Made by a program: the position numbers and the translations under genes. A DNA stretch of 64,000 bases from Actinomycetota bacterium (GTDB lineage: Bacteria > Actinomycetota > Acidimicrobiia > Acidimicrobiales > Ilumatobacteraceae). Under the pieces are notes generated by a model. It saw nothing but the letters and a program-made list of their open reading frames with translations, had not been told where the DNA came from and searched no databases. Positions within the stretch are counted from its first letter, which is position 1. Each line of letters starts with the position of its first letter. The stretch covers positions 1-64,000 of the forward strand of contig VGAC01000004.1 of NCBI GenBank assembly GCA_016870865.1, read 5' to 3'. Shown here in pieces: positions 35,863 through 42,962 of this stretch.

Positions 35863-36558
35863 TTACTTGACGGTCGGGCCACCGTGCAGCCCGCACTCGG
35901 TTTTCGACTGTCCCGCCCACCGACCGGCGCGCTTGTCGTTGGGGTCGGCAGCCGGAGCAGTGCAGGGCCAGCAACCGATCGAGGTGTAGCCACGGTCGAC
36001 CAGTGGGTGCGGGGGCAGGTCGTTGTCGAGTACGTAGGAGGCCACGTCGGCATCGCTCCAGTTCGCGATCGGGTTGACCTTGATCACGTCGCGCAGAACA
36101 TCGTGGAACACGATCGGAGTTTGTGCACGTGTCGGGCCGTCGTCGCGCCGTAGCCCGGTCAACCACGAGGTGCGATTGGCGAGCATGTGCTCGAGCGGAG
36201 CGACCTTGCGGATGCCGCAGCACAGGTCGGTGTCGCGCACCCACAGATCGTCGCGTCCGACGTCGGAGGCGGGAGTGAGAATGCGCAGGTTGCCGCCCGT
36301 GCGCTCGGCGAGATGCTTGGCGTACCAAATCGTTTCGGCAAACAGGTATTGGGTGTCGATCAGCGACACCTCGATACCGGGGACCGTGGACCAAGCAAGG
36401 TGGGCCAGGACGGGGTCACCGAAACTTGAAGTCACGGCGAGGCCGTCCCCGAACGTCGCGGCCGCCCAAGCGAGGATCTCGGTCGGCTGCGCGGTTTCGA
36501 ATGCCGCATTCAGTTCGCGGATTTGGGCGGTCTCGAGCGTGGTGTGGGCCAGTGTCAT
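35863..36558 (-). CDS. cysH: Assimilatory adenylyl-sulfate (APS) reductase
   Basis: 231 residues. It reduces activated sulfate to sulfite using thioredoxin. The PP-loop region TSSFGDPVLAHLA is followed by the [4Fe-4S] ligands CC in DLCCGIRKV (about residue 112) and CWPC near 196, and by the catalytic cysteine in ECGLHGG at the C-terminus. The two Cys pairs mark APS rather than PAPS specificity. ATG 36558 overlaps the stop of the sulfite reductase gene (ATGA). It is the last gene of a five-gene sulfur/siroheme operon; ATP sulfurylase genes are not in the window. Confidence 0.92.
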   Translation of the reverse strand: MTLAHTTLETAQIRELNAAFETAQPTEILAWAAATFGDGLAVTSSFGDPVLAHLAWSTVPGIEVSLIDTQYLFAETIWYAKHLAERTGGNLRILTPASDVGRDDLWVRDTDLCCGIRKVAPLEHMLANRTSWLTGLRRDDGPTRAQTPIVFHDVLRDVIKVNPIANWSDADVASYVLDNDLPPHPLVDRGYTSIGCWPCTAPAADPNDKRAGRWAGQSKTECGLHGGPTVK

Positions 36559-38360
36559 GTCGCGCACTCCGATTCTCCGGTAGCGGCCACGAAAGGCCCG
36601 GTTTCGTCGTAGTCAACGAAGAACTCGGGTGCATCGTCGGGCTTGGGCACGATGTCGAGGTCGCGCAGGCCACCCGCGACATTCGCGGCGCCGCCGTTGC
36701 GTGACAACCAGCCCTGGAAAGTTTCTCCTGCATCACGCTCGTTGGTGAAGCGGCGCACCACGCGTGCCACGGCTTCGGGCGCGGCCTTTGCCGGCACGCG
36801 CAACGCCTTCTCACCGAAGTGGATCTGCTCGTTGCCGACGTAGCCACCGAGCAGTAACTGGTAGCCGGGCAGCGACTTTCCGTGGGCGCGGCGCTCGGCA
36901 CCGAACAGGCCGATGTCGGCCGCGTGATGCTGGCCACAACTGTTGGTGCAACCCGAGATGTTGATGCGCACCCCACCCACCTCGGCGAGGCCCTCTTCTT
37001 CCAGGCGGTCACCGATTGCCTTGGCAAGACCGCGCGACTGGGTGACGGCGATGTTGCAGGTGTCGGCTCCGGGGCACGCGACCACGTCACGCGCGAGCTC
37101 GGCGCCCGGACGCGCCATACCAATTTCCTCGAGGCGATCGTGGAGAACGCGCAACTGGTCCTCGGTGAGGTTGCGGAATGCCACGTTCTGACGGTTGGTG
37201 AGGCGCACGTCGGCACCCAGCTCGCGCTGAATCGCTGCCAGCGCCTTGAACTGTGACGCGGTGATGTCACCGATCGCGGCGTACGCGATGGCGGACACGG
37301 TCCCCTTTGCCGACCCACGGATGACGCTGGCAGTTTCCCAGTTCACGAAGCGATCACTCGAGCGAAGAGCGACACGAACGCCCTGGCCGACCGGCGTGAT
37401 CTCGCCGACCGAGGCGCGACCTGCTGGCGCATCGCCGACCGACGCAACTTCCGGCGGAATGCCGCCGGGCCAGGATGATGACGCCGGCAACGTGTGGCGA
37501 ATCTTGATAACGCGACGACGGACTTCGTCGATGCCCAACTGGTCGATGACCCACTTGAGACGTGCACGCAACTTGTTGTCACGGTTGCCCGTTTGATCAA
37601 AGACACGCAACACGGCCTCGATGGTGGGCAGCAACTCCTCGCGGGTGGTGAAATCCTCGAGGGAGAGCGCCGGATGCGGCGTGGCGCCAAGACCGCCCGC
37701 GATGTAGACGCGGAAGCCCTGTTCGACCGTGCCGTCTTCGCCCTCACGCGTCACGGCCACGACGCCGACGTCGTTGAACATCGCCTGGCCGCAGTCGGTC
37801 GAACAACCCGAGAAGTTGACTTTGAACTTGCGGGGGAGGCGCTGGCCGAGCGGGTTGCGCACGAAGTGCCGATACGTCGCCTCCGCCCACGGCGTGACGT
37901 CGAGGTGTTCGTACGGGCAGGCGCCTGCGAGGTGGCAGGCCATCACGTTGCGCACGGTGTCACCGCACGCCTCGCGGCTCGTCAGGCCCACAGCGGCGAG
38001 TCGACGCAGCAGGTCGGGGATTCGACGCAGTTCGACGAAGTGAAACTGGATGTTCTGGCGGGTTGTGATGTGACCCCATCCGCGGGAGAACTCGGTGGCC
38101 AGGTCACCCATCAAGTCGAGTTGTTCGGGCGTGATTGTGCCCGCCGGCAACTTGATGCGCACCATCTGGTTGGTGCCACCCTGGCGCTGGCCGTAGATGC
38201 CGTTGTTCAGGCGCATCACACGGAACACGTCCTCGTCGATTTCGCCGGCGAGGTACTGCGCAATCGCAGCCTCGAAGCGTTCGATGTCGGCGAGCTGTTC
38301 GGCATCCAGATCGCGGGGCTGTGGGGCCGGGGGAATGCGTGTCACGGGGGTCTCCTTCAT
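36555..38360 (-). CDS. sir: Ferredoxin-type sulfite (or nitrite) reductase
   Basis: A 601-residue siroheme/[4Fe-4S] protein built from two related halves. The C-terminal half has CPGADTC (near 427) and SGCTNSCGQ (near 467), the usual C-x5-C...C-x3-C cofactor site. The N-terminal half also has CHLAGAC (near 141) and SGCSTDCGQ (near 184), a second complete set. It reduces sulfite to sulfide (or nitrite to ammonia) with ferredoxin. Context with cysH and siroheme genes favours sulfite. Its start overlaps the small upstream gene (ATGA). Confidence 0.88.
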   Translation of the reverse strand: MKETPVTRIPPAPQPRDLDAEQLADIERFEAAIAQYLAGEIDEDVFRVMRLNNGIYGQRQGGTNQMVRIKLPAGTITPEQLDLMGDLATEFSRGWGHITTRQNIQFHFVELRRIPDLLRRLAAVGLTSREACGDTVRNVMACHLAGACPYEHLDVTPWAEATYRHFVRNPLGQRLPRKFKVNFSGCSTDCGQAMFNDVGVVAVTREGEDGTVEQGFRVYIAGGLGATPHPALSLEDFTTREELLPTIEAVLRVFDQTGNRDNKLRARLKWVIDQLGIDEVRRRVIKIRHTLPASSSWPGGIPPEVASVGDAPAGRASVGEITPVGQGVRVALRSSDRFVNWETASVIRGSAKGTVSAIAYAAIGDITASQFKALAAIQRELGADVRLTNRQNVAFRNLTEDQLRVLHDRLEEIGMARPGAELARDVVACPGADTCNIAVTQSRGLAKAIGDRLEEEGLAEVGGVRINISGCTNSCGQHHAADIGLFGAERRAHGKSLPGYQLLLGGYVGNEQIHFGEKALRVPAKAAPEAVARVVRRFTNERDAGETFQGWLSRNGGAANVAGGLRDLDIVPKPDDAPEFFVDYDETGPFVAATGESECAT

Positions 38361-38614
38361 CGTCCTGCCGGCTCACCAATTTCGCGGAGTGCGTCGTGAA
38401 TCGCGCCGCGCAGGCGCCGCGCATGGTCCGGGTTGAGGTGAGCAACGAGGCCCGCACCGGGGTTGCCGATTTCTTCGATCGTCAGAACCAAGCGGGGGGT
38501 GGCGTCGTCGTAGTCGTCACACACGGCGACCGCCCAGGACAGTTCCATCGCGTCATCGGCACCCTCGGGCAGGTCGGTGGCCGTCAGCGGCATGTCGTCG
38601 ATCGATCGGCGCAC
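38357..38614 (-). CDS. Small acidic protein of the sulfur/siroheme operon
   Basis: 85 residues from GTG 38614 (78 if ATG 38593 is used). No family is recognised. The sequence is acidic, with one cysteine (AVCDDYDD) and a helical C-terminus containing HLNPDHARRLRGAIHDALREI. It begins 1 nt after the uroporphyrinogen methyltransferase stop and its own stop overlaps the sulfite reductase start (ATGA), so it is translated as part of the operon and probably serves the reductase. The function is unknown. Confidence 0.65.
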   Translation of the reverse strand: MRRSIDDMPLTATDLPEGADDAMELSWAVAVCDDYDDATPRLVLTIEEIGNPGAGLVAHLNPDHARRLRGAIHDALREIGEPAGR

Positions 38615-38615
38615 G

Positions 38616-39356
38616 TCAGTTGCCCTCCAAGACCGCGGTGCGGCGCGAGGTGGGCTCGAACTCGAATGCGGCGACGGCGCCGATGACGATCGTCGACGGT
38701 GCCTCCACGTGCACTGCAGCAAGGTTTTCGAGCGTGGTGCGCACTGTGTGTTGTTCGGGACGCGTGCCCCAACGCACGGCCGCCACCGGGGTGTCGGCGG
38801 CAAGTCCGCCCGCAATGAGGCGCGACGCAATCGCGCCGCGTTCGGCGACGCCCATCAACACCACGATGGTGCCGCCGACGTTGGCGAGGGCTTCCCAGTT
38901 GATGTTCGTCGAGCCACCCGACTCGCGGTGGCCGGTGACGACGGTGAACGACGTCGAAACGTTGCGGTGCGTCACGGGAATACCGGCCGCGGCGGGCGCG
39001 CCGATCGCAGACGTGACACCGGGGACCAGGTCGAAGGGGATGCCCGCGGAAATCAGGGCATCGGCCTCTTCGCCGCCACGACCGAACACGTAAGGGTCGC
39101 CGCCCTTTAGTCGCACGACCTCCAGGCCCTGGCTGCCGAGGTGCACCAACAACGCGTTGATGTTCTCTTGCGGTGTGGGGTTGCCCGGCCGCTTGCCGAC
39201 GTCGATGAACTCGGCGTCGGGGCGTGCCAGTGTGAGGATCGACGGATCCGCGAGACGGTCGTGCACGATCACGTCAGCGGATGCGACGAGTCGGGCGGCC
39301 TTCACGGTGAGAAGATCCGCATCGCCGGGGCCTGCACCGACCAAGTGCACGGTCAT
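38616..39356 (-). CDS. cobA: Uroporphyrinogen-III C-methyltransferase
   Basis: 246 residues. It methylates uroporphyrinogen III twice to make precorrin-2 for siroheme. The N-terminal VHLVGAGPGDADLLT, the VVRLKGGDPYVFGRGGEE block (about residues 80-97) and GVTSAIGAPAAAGIPVTHR (about 113-131) are family signatures. The single-domain form is complemented by the separate dehydrogenase gene upstream, whose stop overlaps this start (ATGA). Together they supply siroheme to the sulfite reductase. Confidence 0.95.
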   Translation of the reverse strand: MTVHLVGAGPGDADLLTVKAARLVASADVIVHDRLADPSILTLARPDAEFIDVGKRPGNPTPQENINALLVHLGSQGLEVVRLKGGDPYVFGRGGEEADALISAGIPFDLVPGVTSAIGAPAAAGIPVTHRNVSTSFTVVTGHRESGGSTNINWEALANVGGTIVVLMGVAERGAIASRLIAGGLAADTPVAAVRWGTRPEQHTVRTTLENLAAVHVEAPSTIVIGAVAAFEFEPTSRRTAVLEGN

Positions 39357-39916
39357 CGCACGACTCCGTGTGTGACGAGAACGTCTTCGATGATCGGCCG
39401 CCAGTCAATGTCCTCGGTGCTTGCACCGCGGGCGTGCACGTCGGCGCGGCGCGCGGCAAGTTCCGCGGCGATGTCGGCGAACTCGGGTCCGATGAGTTCC
39501 GAAATCTGTGCGCGCAGGTACGACGACAAGGCGGGGCTGGCGCCACCGGTGGACACGGTGACCATCACCGAGCCCTGGCGGTGGACTGCGGGGAGGGTGA
39601 AGGTGCAGCGCTCGGGGTCGTCGGCCGAGTTCACCCAGATACCCAATGACTCGCACTCGTCAAAAATTTGTTGGTCGACACTGACGTTGCCCGTCGCCGT
39701 AACAACCAGACGGAACCCGACGACGTCTCCGGCTTCGTATCGACGCAGAACCAGCGTGACGCCCATGTCGAGAAACTCGTCCACGACGTCGGGTGACACG
39801 ACGGTGAGGTCCGCGCCGCAGGCCAGGAGTTGTTGAGCCTTGCGCAGGGCGATGCGACCACCGCCAACCAACAACGCGCGGCGGCCGGCCAGGTTCAGAT
39901 TGATGGGGAACTGCAT
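39353..39916 (-). CDS. Precorrin-2 dehydrogenase/sirohydrochlorin ferrochelatase
   Basis: 187 residues matching the CysG N-terminal (Met8p) domain: the NAD motif ALLVGGGRIALRKAQQLL, the aspartate loop VNSADDPERCTF near residue 95 and STGGASPALSSYLR near 121. It oxidises precorrin-2 and inserts iron to finish siroheme. It is the first gene of the operon, with ribosome site GAAAGG 6 nt upstream of ATG 39916 and a promoter with an overlapping inverted repeat just beyond. Confidence 0.92.
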   Translation of the reverse strand: MQFPINLNLAGRRALLVGGGRIALRKAQQLLACGADLTVVSPDVVDEFLDMGVTLVLRRYEAGDVVGFRLVVTATGNVSVDQQIFDECESLGIWVNSADDPERCTFTLPAVHRQGSVMVTVSTGGASPALSSYLRAQISELIGPEFADIAAELAARRADVHARGASTEDIDWRPIIEDVLVTHGVVR

Positions 39917-39934
39917 TGCTGACCTTTCTAGTCA

Positions 39935-39969
39935 GGTTTCACTGTGCGAAACCCTACCAGAGCGGTCAA
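39935..39969 (-). promoter_or_regulatory. Promoter and candidate operator of the siroheme/sulfur operon
   Basis: Minus strand: -35 TTGACC (39969-39964), 17-nt spacer, -10 CACAGT (39946-39941). A perfect inverted repeat GGTTTC-7-GAAACC (39935-39940 and 39948-39953) covers the -10, so a dimeric repressor there would block transcription. A second repeat CTGAC-7-GTCAG (39919-39923 and 39931-39935) follows in the leader. Sulfur-source control is inferred; the regulator is unknown. Confidence 0.5.
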
Positions 39970-39980
39970 CTTTTTGGTTT

Positions 39981-41189
39981 TCAGTCCCAGCGCACCGGAA
40001 GTGTCTCAAAACCCTTGAGAATTGGGGCCTTCACCCGGCTCGGAGGCCCATCAGGTCGCAGGTGCGGCAGGTGGTCGAGGATGGCCTCGAGGGCCAGGGC
40101 CCCTTCCATTCGGGATAGCGGCGCGCCCAGGCAGTAGTGAATCCCCACACCGAAAGCGGCATGGCGCTTGAGGGCGCCGAGGTCGCGCGTGATGTCGAAC
40201 TCGTCCGGGCGGTCCCAGGCCTCGGGGTCGCGGTTGGCCGACCCGAACATCATCAACACCTTCGAGTCGACGGGAATGTCGACGCCGTACAGCGTGACGG
40301 GGAAGTTGTTGGTCCGGAACAAACCGTGCACCGGGGCATCGAAACGCAGGCTTTCTTCGATCGCGTTCGGAATCAGGCTGCGGTCATTGCGCACCAGTTC
40401 GAATTGCTCGGGAAACTCCATCAGTCGTTTCGCGAGGTTTCCGATGAGCAGCGTCGTCGTCGCGGATCCGGCGACGAGAAGAAACTGGCAAAACCCCAAG
40501 ACCTGTGCGAACGTCAATCGAGTTCCGTCGCGTTGCACGGTGAGAAGTCGGGTCAACAAGTCGTCGGGAACATCATCGCCGGCCTCGACCGCCGCCATGC
40601 GATCGCGGATGTGTGCGCCGAAGTAGTCGCCGTAACTCTTGTAGGCGTTGATCACGGTGTCGTTCGCCCGGCGACCGCCGACGTAGGCCACGGCTTCGGC
40701 CATCGGCAACACCCAGTTGCGGAATTTCTCGATGTCCTCGGCCGGCGTGCCGAGCATCCAGCACATGACCGTGAGGGGCACCGGCATGCCGAGGTCGGCG
40801 ATCAGCTCACCGCGTCCGCGGTCCTTGAAACCTTCGACGAGGCCGTACACCAACGTGCGGATGTCGCCTTCCATCGCTTCGATCGCCGACGGCTTGAAGT
40901 TGCGGGTGATGGCGAGCCGTTCGGCGGTGTGTGCAGGCGGGTCGCTCGACACCAGGACACCACTCCCGGGCTCGCCATAAGCATGACCGGGCCCGAACTT
41001 CGACGACCAGGTTGCGTCGTCGCGCAACGAACCGGCCACGTCGGCCTCGCGGGTCAGGCTGAAGTGCGGCGCCGGTTCGTTCGCATGGTGCACGGGGCAC
41101 CTCTCGCGCATCGCGGCGAACATGGCCGGTGGGTCGGCATGGAATTCCTCGGACAGCAGGCTGAAGTGCACGGCGTCGTTCGAGGTCAC
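39981..41189 (-). CDS. Cytochrome P450
   Basis: 402 residues, bacterial class I P450 needing separate ferredoxin and reductase. The heme loop AFGVGIHYCLGAP (cysteine near 350) and ExxR in EESLRF are intact. The I-helix reads VAGSATTTL, so the usual acidic residue before the threonine is alanine, which may alter proton delivery. It begins at GTG 41189, with TAGTGT 6 nt upstream overlapping the promoter of the divergent SDR gene. No ferredoxin gene is adjacent. Steroid, fatty acid or terpenoid substrates are all possible. Confidence 0.9.
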   Translation of the reverse strand: MTSNDAVHFSLLSEEFHADPPAMFAAMRERCPVHHANEPAPHFSLTREADVAGSLRDDATWSSKFGPGHAYGEPGSGVLVSSDPPAHTAERLAITRNFKPSAIEAMEGDIRTLVYGLVEGFKDRGRGELIADLGMPVPLTVMCWMLGTPAEDIEKFRNWVLPMAEAVAYVGGRRANDTVINAYKSYGDYFGAHIRDRMAAVEAGDDVPDDLLTRLLTVQRDGTRLTFAQVLGFCQFLLVAGSATTTLLIGNLAKRLMEFPEQFELVRNDRSLIPNAIEESLRFDAPVHGLFRTNNFPVTLYGVDIPVDSKVLMMFGSANRDPEAWDRPDEFDITRDLGALKRHAAFGVGIHYCLGAPLSRMEGALALEAILDHLPHLRPDGPPSRVKAPILKGFETLPVRWD

Positions 41190-41195
41190 GGTCCG

Positions 41196-41205
41196 ACACT
41201 AACGT
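41196..41205. promoter_or_regulatory. Overlapping divergent -10 elements (P450/SDR)
   Basis: TAACGT (41200-41205, plus) and TAGTGT (41201-41196, minus) share two bases. Each is exactly 6 nt from its start codon (ATG 41212, GTG 41189). Only 22 bp separate the two start codons, so both mRNAs should be leaderless and the two polymerases mutually exclusive. Confidence 0.5.
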
Positions 41206-41211
41206 TGGGGC

Positions 41212-41973
41212 ATGGCGGCGCCAGACAACGAGATGCTCATCGATCTCACCGGTAGAAACGCGCTCGTGACCGGAGCGGCGAAAGGTATCGGCAGGGCGAT
41301 CGCCGGGCGCCTGCGTGCGGCGGGCGCGAACGTGACGCTCGCCGACCTTGATGTGGCGGGTGAGGCAACCGCCGGGGAAATCGGAGGGGCGTTCGTCGTC
41401 TGCGACATCACCAACGCCGACCAGTTGTCTGCAGCCGTGAAGGCCGCGGCGCGCGGCGGAAACCTCGACATTCTCGTCAACAACGCCGGTATCTATCCGA
41501 CGACGGGCCCGATCGACAAGGTCACCGACTCGTTCGTGTCGAAGATGCTCGAGGTCAACGTGCGTGCTCAGTACAGCGCGGTTCGCGAGGCGGCACGTGC
41601 GATGAAGAACGGTGGCGCGATCGTCAATCTCGCATCCATCGCCGGCATTCGCGGCGGTGCGAACATCACCGCCTACTCGGCCTCAAAGGGCGCCGTCATC
41701 GCGCTCACGCGTGCATTCGCCAATGAACTTGGGCCCCGTGGCATCCGCGTGAATGCGATCGCACCGGGAATCATCGACACACCCGGTGTGCAGGAGCAAA
41801 TGGCGCCCCTCAAGGCCGGTGGCCTCGACATCGAGGCCGCGATTGCGGCGAACCCGTTGCGTATCGCGGGTCAACCCGACCACATCGCGCGCGTCACGTT
41901 GTTTCTCGTCTCGGAACTCGCCGCCTTCATCACCGGCCAGACCGTTGTGGTCGACGGTGGGGCGACTGCCTAG
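41212..41973 (+). CDS. Short-chain dehydrogenase/reductase
   Basis: 253-residue classical SDR: cofactor motif TGAAKGIGRAI (about residues 20-30), NNAG near 91, catalytic Ser and YSASK near 157, and the GQTVVVDGGATA end. It oxidises or reduces an alcohol/ketone substrate with NAD(P). It is divergent from the P450 gene over a shared 22-bp promoter, so joint action on one substrate is plausible. The last four bases overlap the convergent hydroxyacid dehydrogenase gene. Confidence 0.88.
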   Translation: MAAPDNEMLIDLTGRNALVTGAAKGIGRAIAGRLRAAGANVTLADLDVAGEATAGEIGGAFVVCDITNADQLSAAVKAAARGGNLDILVNNAGIYPTTGPIDKVTDSFVSKMLEVNVRAQYSAVREAARAMKNGGAIVNLASIAGIRGGANITAYSASKGAVIALTRAFANELGPRGIRVNAIAPGIIDTPGVQEQMAPLKAGGLDIEAAIAANPLRIAGQPDHIARVTLFLVSELAAFITGQTVVVDGGATA

Positions 41974-42950
41974 ATTTCGACCTCGTTGTCGAGTCGTGCG
42001 CCGGCGGAGTACAGCCCGACGTTGCGAATGAAAAGGTCGTGCACGCGGCGCATCGTGTTGGCGAGTGTCGCCGAGCTGTGCGGTGAGATGCGTGCAGCCG
42101 AGTCCCACAGTGGATTGTCGGCCGGCAGGGGTTCTTCGGAGGTCACGTCGAGCGCGGCACCGCCGAGGTGACCCGAGGAGAGTGATCGGATCAAGTCGGC
42201 CTCGACCACCGCGGTGCCGCGTCCGACGTTGACGAAGAAGCATCCCGGTTTCATCGCCGCAAACGCCTCGGCACCAAAGAGGCCCGTGGTGTCGGGATTC
42301 GATGGAACGGCGGCCACCACCACATCGGCGCCGGAGAGTGCGCCGTTCATGTCGGCGAAGGACACCGTGCGGCTGGTGCCCGGAGACGGTGCGTCGGCGG
42401 ATCGGCGCACGGCGGTCAACTTCACGCCGAACGGGGCGAGCAGCCTCGCCACCTCCTGGTTGATCGGTCCGTAGCCGACGAGCACGACGTCGCAGTCCGA
42501 GAGTGCGCGGCCGAACGCGGGGTGCCAACGGTGTTCGACCTGCTGTGCGGCAATCTGGGGGAGCCGCTTCCAGTGTTCGAGAATGCGGGCGATCACGAAT
42601 TCGGCGATCTCTGTCGCTGCCGTCCCCGCGCCGTTGGTGAGTCGAATGCCCCGCTTGCGCAGTTCATCGAGGGGAATGTGCTCGTGGCCCGTCATTAGCG
42701 AGTGGATCCACTGCAGGTTTGGAAACGCCTCGAAGATGTAGTCGGGCATGTCAAGAATGAAGGCGATCTCGACTTCGGCCGTGCGCGTACGTTCGTTGTC
42801 ACCGAGGTCGGCGGGCGTGCGATCCCGCATGTCGAGAATCGGGTGGTCCGGGAGAGCGTCGGTGATGCGAGACGGACCCAGACGCTCCTCGATCTGGGTG
42901 GAGTCGACGCCGGCGAGGTAACAGACGGCGATCGTGGGCAGTTTCGCCAC
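41970..42950 (-). CDS. D-isomer-specific 2-hydroxyacid dehydrogenase
   Basis: 326 residues. NAD-binding loop VGYGPINQEVARLL near 146, catalytic Arg in VNVGRGTAVVEAD (about 231-243), Glu in DVTSEEPLP (about 257-265) and His in ISPHSSAT (about 276-283) are all present, so it should be active, reducing a 2-keto acid or oxidising a D-hydroxy acid. The family includes glyoxylate and phosphoglycerate dehydrogenases. GTG 42950 has TAGGGT 6 nt upstream, overlapping the kup stop codon; the longer upstream frame lies inside kup. Confidence 0.85.
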   Translation of the reverse strand: MAKLPTIAVCYLAGVDSTQIEERLGPSRITDALPDHPILDMRDRTPADLGDNERTRTAEVEIAFILDMPDYIFEAFPNLQWIHSLMTGHEHIPLDELRKRGIRLTNGAGTAATEIAEFVIARILEHWKRLPQIAAQQVEHRWHPAFGRALSDCDVVLVGYGPINQEVARLLAPFGVKLTAVRRSADAPSPGTSRTVSFADMNGALSGADVVVAAVPSNPDTTGLFGAEAFAAMKPGCFFVNVGRGTAVVEADLIRSLSSGHLGGAALDVTSEEPLPADNPLWDSAARISPHSSATLANTMRRVHDLFIRNVGLYSAGARLDNEVEI

Positions 42951-42956
42951 GATTCG

Positions 42957-42962
42957 ACCCCT
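42957..42962 (-). promoter_or_regulatory. -10 element of the hydroxyacid dehydrogenase gene
   Basis: TAGGGT on the minus strand overlaps the kup stop codon and is followed by 6 nt and GTG 42950. Confidence 0.45.
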
